Shown one piece after another: positions 1-5,942 of a DNA stretch of 32,156 nucleotides. Origin of the DNA: Clostridia bacterium. GTDB lineage: Bacteria > Bacillota > Clostridia > UBA1212 > UBA1255. The notes under the pieces are model-generated. The model saw nothing but the letters and a program-made list of their open reading frames with translations, was not told the DNA's origin and searched no databases. Positions within the stretch are counted from its first letter, which is position 1; each line of letters begins with the position of its first letter. The position numbers and the translations under genes are program-made. Where the stretch lies: positions 1-32,156 of the forward strand of contig JAFZSK010000069.1 of NCBI GenBank assembly GCA_017620915.1. Direction: 5' to 3'.

Positions 1-2466
1 ATCTTCAGGGTCATGAAATTCACGGCGGCATCCTTTACACCCGGGGTCTTTTTGGCGGCAGTTTCCATCTTGTTCGCACAGTTCGCGCAGTCCGTCCGCG
101 TCAAGCGAATCAAAACGGCCGGCGACCACTTTAACGCCTTTGACCACCGGCGCGCCGTCGATCAGTTTGTCCGATCCGGCTTTGGCGGAAGCCATCTTGG
201 CGGTCTCGAGTTCTTTGACCGCGCTCTTGTACTGCTCGGCAAGCTGACGCGCTTTAGCGGGCGCTTCGGCTTTGGCGGCTTTCAGCACTTCTGCAGTGTC
301 GGTCAATGCAGCTTCTTCCTCCAGGAACAGCTTGCGCGCCTGCTCGCCCGTGACCGCTTCGATACGGCGCACACCGGCGGCAACTGCGCTCTCGTGCACT
401 ATCTTGAACAGACCCACCGAAGCGGTGTTGCGCACATGTGTACCGCCGCACAGTTCTTTGCTGTAATCACCCATAGATACTACGCGCACCACATCACCGT
501 ACTTCTCATCAAACAGCGCGGTAGCGCCGGACTTGCGGGCGGCGTCCAGATCCATTAGATCGGTGACAACATCATAATCTTCGTAAATAGCGTCGTTGAC
601 CAGCGCTTCGGTGCGGGCAATTTCATCTGCCGTCATCGCTTGCAGATGGTTGAAGTCGAATCTCAGGCGGTCGGCGTTGACCGAAGAACCCGCCTGGTGC
701 ACGTGATCGCCCAGCACGGTGCGCAGCGCCTTCTGCAGCAGGTGCGTTGCGGAATGGTTCCGGGCAGTGGCCAGTCGGGCGCGACGGTCAACCGCCAGCG
801 TCGCAGTATCTCCCGCCTCCAGTGAACCGCGGGTGCATTCGCCGATGTGGCGGAACACTCCGTCTTTAGATTTAGTGGTATTGTGCACGGTGAACACGCC
901 GGTATCGGTAGAGATCGTGCCTTTGTCCCCGGCCTGGCCGCCGCTCTCGCCGTAGAACACGGTCTTGTCCGTGATGATCACGGCGCGGTCGCCTTCCTCC
1001 AGCGCGGGCATCTGCGTGCCGTCTTCTTTGAGGATATATACGAGTTTAGCCTGTTCGGTCAGCGCGTCGTAGCCGTCAAATACCGTGGCTTTGCAGTCCT
1101 TCGGGATCACGAGCTGCTCGCCCGCGGCCCACGAACTCTCGCGGTCTTTGATGGCGTCCCGGGCCATGGCGCGCTGATTGTTCATTTCGGTGCGGAAGCC
1201 CGCTTCGTCCACTTCCATGCCGTTCTCGCGCAGGATGTCCCGGGTGAGGTCCAGCGGGAAACCGTACGTATCATGCAGGCGGAACGCGGTCTTTCCGGCC
1301 AGCACCGGAGTCTCGCCCGGTTTAGCCGCGGCTTTTATCTCGTTCATAGCGCCGGCCAGCAGATTCATACCCTGCTCGAGAGTCATATCGAAGCGCTTTT
1401 CCTCGATGCGGATGACCTTCTTGATATAATCCTGCTTCTCCGCGATCTCCGGGTACGCGCCGCCGGACAATTCTACCACCACATCCGCCAGATCCGACAG
1501 GAAGCATTTGCGGATACCCAGCTTGCGTCCGTGACGCGCGGCGCCGCGCAGCAGTCTTCTCAGCACATAGCCGCGACCTTCGTTGGAAGGCACGACGCCG
1601 TCGCCGATCATCATAACTGTTGACCGAATGTGGTCGGTGATGACGCGGATAGAAACGTCGGTGGCCCAGTCGGCGCCGTACGTTTTGCCGGACCATTCGC
1701 ACACGGTGTCCAGGATCTTGCGCACTGTATCGACTTCGAACAGATTGTCCACGCCCTGCATCACGCACGCGAGCCGCTCCAGGCCCATGCCGGTGTCTAT
1801 ATTGGCGCTCTTCAGTTTGGCGTAACTGCCGTCTTCCTGGCGGTCAAACTGCGTGAACACCAGATTCCAGACTTCGATGTACCGGTCGCAGTCGCAGCCC
1901 ACGCCACAGGTAGGTTTGCCGCAGCCGTACTTTTCGCCGCGGTCGAAATGGATCTCCGAGCAGGGACCGCAGGGGCCGGTGCCGTGCTCCCAGAAGTTGT
2001 CCTCTTTGCCCATTCGAATAATGCGTTCCGCGGGCACGTGCTCCTGATTGTGCCAGATGTCGAACGCTTCATCATCGTCTTTATATATCGTGACCCAGAG
2101 CAGATCTTTCGGAATAGCCATGACCTGCGTAAGAAATTCCCAGGCCCAGGCGATGGCTTCTTTTTTGAAGTAGTCGCCGAAAGAGAAGTTGCCGAGCATT
2201 TCAAAGAACGTGCCGTGGCGCGCGGTCTTGCCCACATTGTCAATGTCCGGCGTGCGAATGCATTTCTGACAAGTGGTAACGCGGCGGCGGGGCGGTATCT
2301 CTGCGCCGGTGAAATAGGGCTTCAGCGGCGCCATGCCCGCGTTGATGAGCAGCAGACTCGGGTCGTTTTTAGGTACCAGCGAAAAGCTGGGCAGACGCAG
2401 ATGTCCTTTGCTTTCAAAGAAACTCAGATACTTCTCTCTGATCTCGTTAAGGCCTAATTTTTCCAT
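1..2466 (-). CDS. alaS: Alanine--tRNA ligase (AlaRS), 3' end outside the window
   Basis: Cytoplasmic class II synthetase that charges tRNA-Ala and edits mischarged tRNA. From the start at 2466 the protein begins MEKLGLNEIREKYLSFFESK, the usual Firmicutes AlaRS start. The class II core with its motif-2 region (RTPDIDNVGKTARHGTFFEM) follows. The editing domain shows the zinc-site motif HSATH near residue 570 and CGGTH near residue 673, and a coiled-coil follows. A second in-frame ATG lies at 2478, but the GGAAAGGA ribosome site sits almost on top of it and suits 2466 better. About 822 codons are in the window; AlaRS is usually about 870-880 residues, so only the C-terminal C-Ala end should be missing. 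Past about position 72 the open frame turns into an unlikely Cys/Arg-rich sequence while the +1 frame reads naturally, which suggests a frameshift (see findings). Expression is controlled by the T-box leader just upstream. Confidence 0.96.
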   Translation of the reverse strand, partial: MEKLGLNEIREKYLSFFESKGHLRLPSFSLVPKNDPSLLLINAGMAPLKPYFTGAEIPPRRRVTTCQKCIRTPDIDNVGKTARHGTFFEMLGNFSFGDYFKKEAIAWAWEFLTQVMAIPKDLLWVTIYKDDDEAFDIWHNQEHVPAERIIRMGKEDNFWEHGTGPCGPCSEIHFDRGEKYGCGKPTCGVGCDCDRYIEVWNLVFTQFDRQEDGSYAKLKSANIDTGMGLERLACVMQGVDNLFEVDTVRKILDTVCEWSGKTYGADWATDVSIRVITDHIRSTVMMIGDGVVPSNEGRGYVLRRLLRGAARHGRKLGIRKCFLSDLADVVVELSGGAYPEIAEKQDYIKKVIRIEEKRFDMTLEQGMNLLAGAMNEIKAAAKPGETPVLAGKTAFRLHDTYGFPLDLTRDILRENGMEVDEAGFRTEMNNQRAMARDAIKDRESSWAAGEQLVIPKDCKATVFDGYDALTEQAKLVYILKEDGTQMPALEEGDRAVIITDKTVFYGESGGQAGDKGTISTDTGVFTVHNTTKSKDGVFRHIGECTRGSLEAGDTATLAVDRRARLATARNHSATHLLQKALRTVLGDHVHQAGSSVNADRLRFDFNHLQAMTADEIARTEALVNDAIYEDYDVVTDLMDLDAARKSGATALFDEKYGDVVRVVSMGDYSKELCGGTHVRNTASVGLFKIVHESAVAAGVRRIEAVTGEQARKLFLEEEAALTDTAEVLKAAKAEAPAKARQLAEQYKSAVKELETAKMASAKAGSDKLIDGAPVVKGVKVVAGRFDSLDADGLRELCEQDGNCRQKDPGCKGCRREFHDPED

Positions 2467-2521
2467 AAGTTTTGACATTTCCTTTCCGTTTCACCGGGTA
2501 TTCCGGGCCGGCCGTCAACAT

Positions 2522-2557
2522 AAAAAAACACTTCATCCCCGAACAAGGGACGAAGTG
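2522..2557 (-). terminator. T-box intrinsic terminator of the alaS leader
   Basis: On the minus strand CACTTCGTCCC (2557-2547) pairs with GGGGATGAAGTG (2540-2529) across a short loop, and seven T residues follow (2528-2522). The CGTCCCT segment in the 5' arm is the part that should instead pair with the T-box AGGG when uncharged tRNA-Ala is bound, so terminator and antiterminator exclude each other. Confidence 0.93.
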
Positions 2558-2808
2558 TGATCTGACTTCGCGGTACCACCCTTTTTCCCGGACAATACTT
2601 TCCTGTTCGGGCTCTTTTTATGCTGTTTACGGTGCCTTCCGCCGGGCCATTTCCTGCCCGGAGCTCCCCGGCCGCTTCGCACACTCAGGATCGAGGATTC
2701 GCACCGTCCATCCCCTCTCTGTGAGTTACCTGATGTGGCTACTTATCCGGTTCAACGCCAGATTCTGTTCGATGGCTGCCGGCATATAGCCGATGATCGT
2801 CTGCCATC
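2522..2808 (-). promoter_or_regulatory. T-box riboswitch leader of alaS
   Basis: The leader runs from a start site near 2808 to the terminator. It contains the canonical 14-base T-box AGGGTGGTACCGCG at 2582-2569 and the upstream GGTGCGAATCC element near 2703-2693. T-box leaders read the charging state of a cognate tRNA: uncharged tRNA pairs with a specifier codon in Stem I and with the T-box bulge, stabilising the antiterminator. The downstream gene is alaS, so the expected specifier is a GCN codon; a GCC in GTAGCCAC near 2742 is a candidate, but Stem I was not folded and the specifier is not proven. Confidence 0.93.
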
Positions 2809-2814
2809 AACGGT

Positions 2815-2843
2815 ATTATATTTAATAATAAACAAAAAGTCAA
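2815..2843 (-). promoter_or_regulatory. Promoter of the alaS T-box transcript
   Basis: Minus-strand -35 TTGACT (2843-2838) and -10 TATAAT (2820-2815) are separated by exactly 17 bases. The -35 box begins only a few bases beyond the thiT stop codon, so alaS has its own promoter but could also receive read-through from thiT. Confidence 0.85.
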
Positions 2844-2847
2844 TATG

Positions 2848-3678
2848 TTACTTGTTTTCTTTACTTCTGCTTCGGGCGATCACTATCAGCGCCACTGCGA
2901 CCGCTAATGCCGCAGCGGTGACAATTATCATCAGCACCCAGTTGACCTGGCCAAGACCGGTAAGATACCAGTTGCCTGTTTCGGCGTTCTGGAGTTTACT
3001 GAATACCAGCACGATGTCAAATATCAGGGCGACAGTGATGATTGCCACCGCGATCAATTCAAGTACCGGTACTTTGTTTTTAGTTGTCCGTGCGAGCCGC
3101 ACCGGCGTCGCGAACCGGAAGTCCAGCGCAGAGCCCACGAAATAGATCACAATGCACATGACAAGTGTTTCGGGGATCATGTATGTGGCGTTGTACGCCA
3201 GCGAATAAGCGATGGCGCCGCGGGTGGGAATCGACAACCCGGCCCACACGGTAGCGCCGGAGATCACGTGGCAGATGTAGCGAAGCAGGCATACCATTAC
3301 TGCCCCGGCCAGCAGTTCGTCGACTTGATCACGCAAGATTTTATTGAGTTTGCCGCGGAACAGCCCGCCCAGGCCGATCACCGCGAACGCCACGATATAG
3401 TCCAGCAAAATGACGGCCAGCACGGATTGCCAGGTCGAGACCCAACTGAGCGTTTTCAGGCCCAGCAGCTGCTGTATGCCGCCGTATACGGTGGCCGAAA
3501 TGAGCCCATAGCCGAGACCGTGGCGGTACGAAATAAGCATTACCGGGAACATCGACGCAATGGTGACGGAGCCGCCGTACGGCAGATCGATGATCTTAAT
3601 GAGTGAGAGCACAACGCCCATGGCGATCAGCAGCGCGCTTTCCACGAGGCGCTGAGTGGCAGAAATCTTTTCGGTCAT
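2848..3678 (-). CDS. thiT: ThiT-like thiamine transporter (ECF S component) with a C-terminal extension
   Basis: Predicted integral membrane substrate-binding (S) component of an energy-coupling-factor importer for thiamine. The segment LPYGGSVTIASMFPVMLISY (about residues 32-51) followed by HGLGYGLISATVYGGIQQLLG matches the ThiT signature, and several hydrophobic helices follow. A TPP riboswitch directly upstream independently supports a thiamine role. Typical ThiT proteins are about 190 residues; this one is 276. The extra C-terminal part, after about residue 200, contains two further strongly hydrophobic helices and a basic tail (ARSRSKENK). No EcfA or EcfT gene is in the window, so it would use a shared module encoded elsewhere. 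Start ATG 3678 is set by AAAGGAG within the riboswitch expression platform. Confidence 0.88.
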   Translation of the reverse strand: MTEKISATQRLVESALLIAMGVVLSLIKIIDLPYGGSVTIASMFPVMLISYRHGLGYGLISATVYGGIQQLLGLKTLSWVSTWQSVLAVILLDYIVAFAVIGLGGLFRGKLNKILRDQVDELLAGAVMVCLLRYICHVISGATVWAGLSIPTRGAIAYSLAYNATYMIPETLVMCIVIYFVGSALDFRFATPVRLARTTKNKVPVLELIAVAIITVALIFDIVLVFSKLQNAETGNWYLTGLGQVNWVLMIIVTAAALAVAVALIVIARSRSKENK

Positions 3679-3722
3679 AAAAAAACTCCTTTCACAGGTC
3701 GTGCCATGCCGCAGTGAAGGAG
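3679..3722 (-). promoter_or_regulatory. TPP riboswitch expression platform: terminator hairpin containing the thiT ribosome site
   Basis: On the minus strand CTCCTTCAC (3722-3714) can pair with GTGAAAGGAG (3695-3686) with one bulged A, and seven T residues follow (3685-3679) immediately before the thiT ATG. The 3' arm contains the Shine-Dalgarno sequence AAAGGAG. One hairpin could therefore stop transcription and also hide the ribosome site when TPP is bound. Confidence 0.75.
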
Positions 3723-3728
3723 CCGGAA

Positions 3729-3818
3729 CCGCTTCCCTACGGTAGGATTACCTACACAGGTTCGAGGGGACCGGAGCGGCAGGGCCGTCCATCTCAGCAG
3801 TAAGCGCCCCCAGCGGAC
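3729..3818 (-). promoter_or_regulatory. TPP (THI-box) riboswitch aptamer
   Basis: Read on the minus strand, the region has the conserved THI elements in order: GGGGGCGC, CTGAGA (3798-3793), CTCGAACCTG, GGTAATCCTACCGTAGGGAAGC. These form the pyrimidine- and pyrophosphate-sensing arms of the TPP aptamer. TPP binding normally turns the downstream gene off, which fits feedback control of the ThiT-like importer. Confidence 0.95.
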
Positions 3819-3824
3819 AACGCT

Positions 3825-3853
3825 ATTTTAATACGCGGACAATTGAAATGCAA
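3825..3853 (-). promoter_or_regulatory. Promoter of the thiT transcript
   Basis: Minus-strand -35 TTGCAT (3853-3848) and -10 TAAAAT (3830-3825) with a 17-base spacer place transcription start just before the TPP aptamer. Confidence 0.72.
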
Positions 3854-3887
3854 CTGTTTTTTATATATAATGCGTTGACGAGGGAGG

Positions 3888-3923
3888 TTTTTTGAACATG
3901 GGGTCAGACCACGTGTGCAATAA
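3888..3923 (+). repeat. GGGGTCAGAC dispersed repeat, copy A
   Basis: Contains ACATGGGGTCAGACCACGTG, an imperfect palindrome with the GGGGTCAGAC core found at four other places in the window. It overlaps the translation start of the methyltransferase gene: its ATG at 3898 is the probable start codon and its core encodes MGSDH. Confidence 0.85.
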
Positions 3924-4572
3924 TATTGAATACAGATTCATGCTGCCGGCGAGCGGACGGGAGATAAGCTTGCGGGCTTCCGGTGATATGTTTTCTCCTT
4001 CCGGACCGGACCGCGGCACTTTGGCGATGCTGGAATATTCAGATTTTGCATCGGGTCAAAAAGTGCTGGATCTGGGCTGCGGCACAGGGATAGTAGGGTT
4101 CTGTGCGCTGGAAGCCGGGGCGTCGGTGACGATGTGCGATGTGGCTCCGGAAGCGGTTGCCGCGGCCAACGCCAACCTGAAAGCTAATTTTGATATTGCC
4201 GCCGCCGGCCGTGCGCGAGTGGTGCTCTCGGACGGTTTTGACGCTGTTTCGGACAATGACTTCGACGTGATCTTGTCCAATCCTCCGTACCACACGGATT
4301 TTTCCGTGGCAAAGCGGTTTATTGAAGGCTCGTTTTATCACCTCACGGCCGGCGGACGGCTGCTGATGGTGACCAAAAGGCTAACGTGGTACAAGTATAA
4401 ACTGACATCGATATTCGGCGGCGTGAAGGTGCGCGAAGCCGGAGGTTATTACGTGTTCATCGCCGAAAAGCGGCAAAGCAAGCCGTTTTCTGCTGTTCAA
4501 AAGGTAAAAAAACTACAAAAACGCCAGGAGGAGCGTGCCAATGCTGATCTACGCCGTAAACCGAAAAACTGA
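3898..4572 (+). CDS. Class I SAM-dependent methyltransferase (RsmC/TrmN6-like)
   Basis: Predicted cytoplasmic RNA (or glutamine) N-methyltransferase of about 224 residues. It has FSPSGPDRGTLAML before the Rossmann core, SAM motif I VLDLGCGTGIVG (near residues 58-69) and the N6/N5-methyltransferase catalytic motif NPPYH (near residue 126), as in RsmC-like 16S rRNA guanine methyltransferases. The substrate cannot be fixed from sequence. A ribosome site AGGGAGG at 3881-3887 lies 10 bases before ATG 3898; a TTG at 3892 is possible but too close. The first codons come from repeat copy A. The 3' end overlaps the next gene by 32 bases, suggesting translational coupling, and its tail is Lys/Arg/Gln-rich. 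Confidence 0.85.
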   Translation: MGSDHVCNNIEYRFMLPASGREISLRASGDMFSPSGPDRGTLAMLEYSDFASGQKVLDLGCGTGIVGFCALEAGASVTMCDVAPEAVAAANANLKANFDIAAAGRARVVLSDGFDAVSDNDFDVILSNPPYHTDFSVAKRFIEGSFYHLTAGGRLLMVTKRLTWYKYKLTSIFGGVKVREAGGYYVFIAEKRQSKPFSAVQKVKKLQKRQEERANADLRRKPKN

Positions 4573-5095
4573 CACGGGGTCAGACATGTTTTTAAACACG
4601 GGGTCAGACCTCGCGTTCGTAAAACAGGTGTTCGAGCTGACACTGGCCGGAGGATGGACGCAGGAAGGGCGAGATACTTTTGCACGGCTGATCGAAGCAG
4701 CGGCGGTGTTCCCCATGTTCCGTTATTTCAGGGCGTATGATGAAGTCCTGAAGCGGACGGCGGGCGTGCTGGCAGCGGACAATGAACTGTCTCACATTTC
4801 GCTGCTGTTCGTCCATCCGGATTACATGGGGCAAGGCATAGGCAGCCGCCTGATCCGGCTGGCGGAACGGGCAACGACTCAACGTGGCCTTACGGTCAAC
4901 GCCGAACCGACGGCCGTAACGTTTTACGAAAAAAAAGGCTTCAGAGCCTGCACAGGCGCGTTTGAGACCCGAGACGGCATAACGACCCTCCGGATGTTCA
5001 AGCCGCTTAAAACACTCCGTACGCGTCCGCTGAAAGTCAACAAAAAGGGCAGCCCCGGAGCGGGAACTGCCCTTCATGCTGATGACCGGACTTGA
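4541..5095 (+). CDS. GNAT-family N-acetyltransferase carrying an in-frame repeat insertion
   Basis: Predicted acetyl-CoA-dependent acetyltransferase of 184 residues. The acetyl-CoA loop is GQGIGSRLIRLAE (motif A) after SLLFVHPDYM, and the family's C-terminal FYEKKGFR follows. The substrate is unknown. AGGAGGA at 4526-4532 selects ATG 4541 rather than GTG 4535. Soon after the start, two tandem repeat copies encode TDTGSDMFLNTGSDL, where related proteins would run straight from the first strand into a helix like FVKQVFELT. The domain should end near FKPLKTLR; the remaining codons run antisense through the tRNA-Leu terminator and into the tRNA itself, so the original stop has probably been lost. 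The gene is probably co-transcribed with the methyltransferase. Confidence 0.82.
   Translation: MLIYAVNRKTDTGSDMFLNTGSDLAFVKQVFELTLAGGWTQEGRDTFARLIEAAAVFPMFRYFRAYDEVLKRTAGVLAADNELSHISLLFVHPDYMGQGIGSRLIRLAERATTQRGLTVNAEPTAVTFYEKKGFRACTGAFETRDGITTLRMFKPLKTLRTRPLKVNKKGSPGAGTALHADDRT
4571..4616 (+). repeat. GGGGTCAGAC dispersed repeat, tandem copies B1 and B2
   Basis: Two direct copies, ACACGGGGTCAGAC at 4572-4585 and ACACGGGGTCAGACC at 4596-4610, are separated by ATGTTTTTAA. They start at the stop codon of the methyltransferase and lie inside the GNAT reading frame, each giving the peptide TGSD. Confidence 0.88.
5042..5074 (-). terminator. Intrinsic terminator of tRNA-Leu
   Basis: Just after the tRNA on the minus strand, AAGGGCAG pairs with CTGCCCTT across a GC-rich loop and runs into TTTTTG. 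It lies antisense within the 3' end of the GNAT gene. Confidence 0.88.
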
Positions 5096-5160
5096 ACCGG
5101 TACGGATGTTGGTCCGATGGATTTTAAGTCCATTGCGTCTGCCGATTTCGCCACATCAGC
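5077..5160 (-). tRNA. tRNA-Leu (anticodon UAA)
   Basis: The 84-base minus-strand sequence folds as a type II tRNA. The acceptor arm GCTGATG pairs with CATCAGC plus discriminator A, and the D arm holds TGGCGAAATCGGCAGACGC. The anticodon loop CTTAAAA gives UAA, a variable arm follows, and the T arm contains GGTTCAAGTCC. CCA is not encoded. It reads UUA codons (and UUG by wobble). It has its own promoter and terminator and is antisense to the GNAT gene end. Confidence 0.96.
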
Positions 5161-5170
5161 ATCGGCGCGT

Positions 5171-5200
5171 ATTATAACACCGGCAGCCCTGCGCTGTCAA
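5171..5200 (-). promoter_or_regulatory. Promoter of tRNA-Leu
   Basis: Minus-strand -35 TTGACA (5200-5195) and -10 TATAAT (5176-5171), both consensus, are separated by 18 bases and lie about 11 bases upstream of the tRNA 5' end. Confidence 0.85.
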
Positions 5201-5202
5201 GA

Positions 5203-5235
5203 TTTTAACACACGGGTCTGACCCCGTGTTCAAAA
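5203..5235 (-). repeat. GGGGTCAGAC dispersed repeat, copy C
   Basis: A palindromic copy: ACACGGGTCTGACCCCGTGT on the plus strand, flanked by TTTTAAC and TCAAAAA. It sits between the tRNA-Leu promoter and the pseudouridine synthase start and closely matches copy D. Confidence 0.88.
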
Positions 5236-5243
5236 AAACGGTT

Positions 5244-5942
5244 ATGGAAAAGATCACAAGTGAGAATATGGTATATATTGACGACGCGATCGCGGTGGCC
5301 GTAAAACCGCGCGGGTACGTGAGCGAAGCGCAGGCGCAAAACTCGTTTCCGGACGCGCTTGAGGCTCTGCTTGACCCCGAGAGGAACGGTCACAAACTGT
5401 ACCCGGTACACCGGCTGGACAAGGACACCGCCGGACTCATGGTATACGCGCGCACTCCGGACGCCGCCGCAGGACTCAGCCGCACCATACAAAACGGTCA
5501 ACTCTGCAAAGCCTACGAGGCGCTGATCCACGGTATTCCCGAACCGCCCGAGGGTACTTTAGAAGATTTTCTTTTCAAAGACAGCCGCACCGGCAAAGTG
5601 TACACCGTAAAAAAGGAGCGCAGAGGCGTGCGGAAAGCCGTACTGCGCTATAAATTGATCAAAACGTTTAACGATAAATCCGGAGACGGAGACACAGCAG
5701 GAATCGGTTCCCCGGTCAGCCTGGTGCACATCATCACCGAGACCGGACGCACGCATCAGATCCGGGTCCAGTTCGGGTCGCGGAAACTGCCGCTGTTAGG
5801 CGACCGCCGGTACGGGGCCGGGGACAATTATCCGCCCGTTGCCCTCTGCGCCACCGAACTGTCTTTCCCCCATCCGCTCACCGGGGCGTCAATGTCCTTC
5901 GTTGTCCCCTTCGACTACCCCGCTTTTGACATACTCGCCTGA
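5244..5942 (+). CDS. RluA-family pseudouridine synthase
   Basis: Cytoplasmic enzyme isomerising uridine to pseudouridine in rRNA or tRNA. The catalytic aspartate lies in VHRLDKDTAGLMVYA (near residues 53-67), the RluA signature. Other conserved stretches are YEALIHG, ITETGRTHQIRVQF and LLGDRRYG. At about 232 residues it lacks an N-terminal S4 domain, as short RluA members do. ATG 5244 was chosen because upstream GTG 5226 lies inside repeat copy C; no good ribosome site is visible for either, and ATG 5268 is also possible. The target uridine is unknown. The 3' end overlaps the convergent rhamnosidase by 54 bases. Confidence 0.88.
   Translation: MEKITSENMVYIDDAIAVAVKPRGYVSEAQAQNSFPDALEALLDPERNGHKLYPVHRLDKDTAGLMVYARTPDAAAGLSRTIQNGQLCKAYEALIHGIPEPPEGTLEDFLFKDSRTGKVYTVKKERRGVRKAVLRYKLIKTFNDKSGDGDTAGIGSPVSLVHIITETGRTHQIRVQFGSRKLPLLGDRRYGAGDNYPPVALCATELSFPHPLTGASMSFVVPFDYPAFDILA

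Noticed and set aside
13-558. Plus-strand open frame over the end of alaS
   Set aside because: Antisense to conserved AlaRS motifs such as CGGTH; its composition is atypical for a protein.
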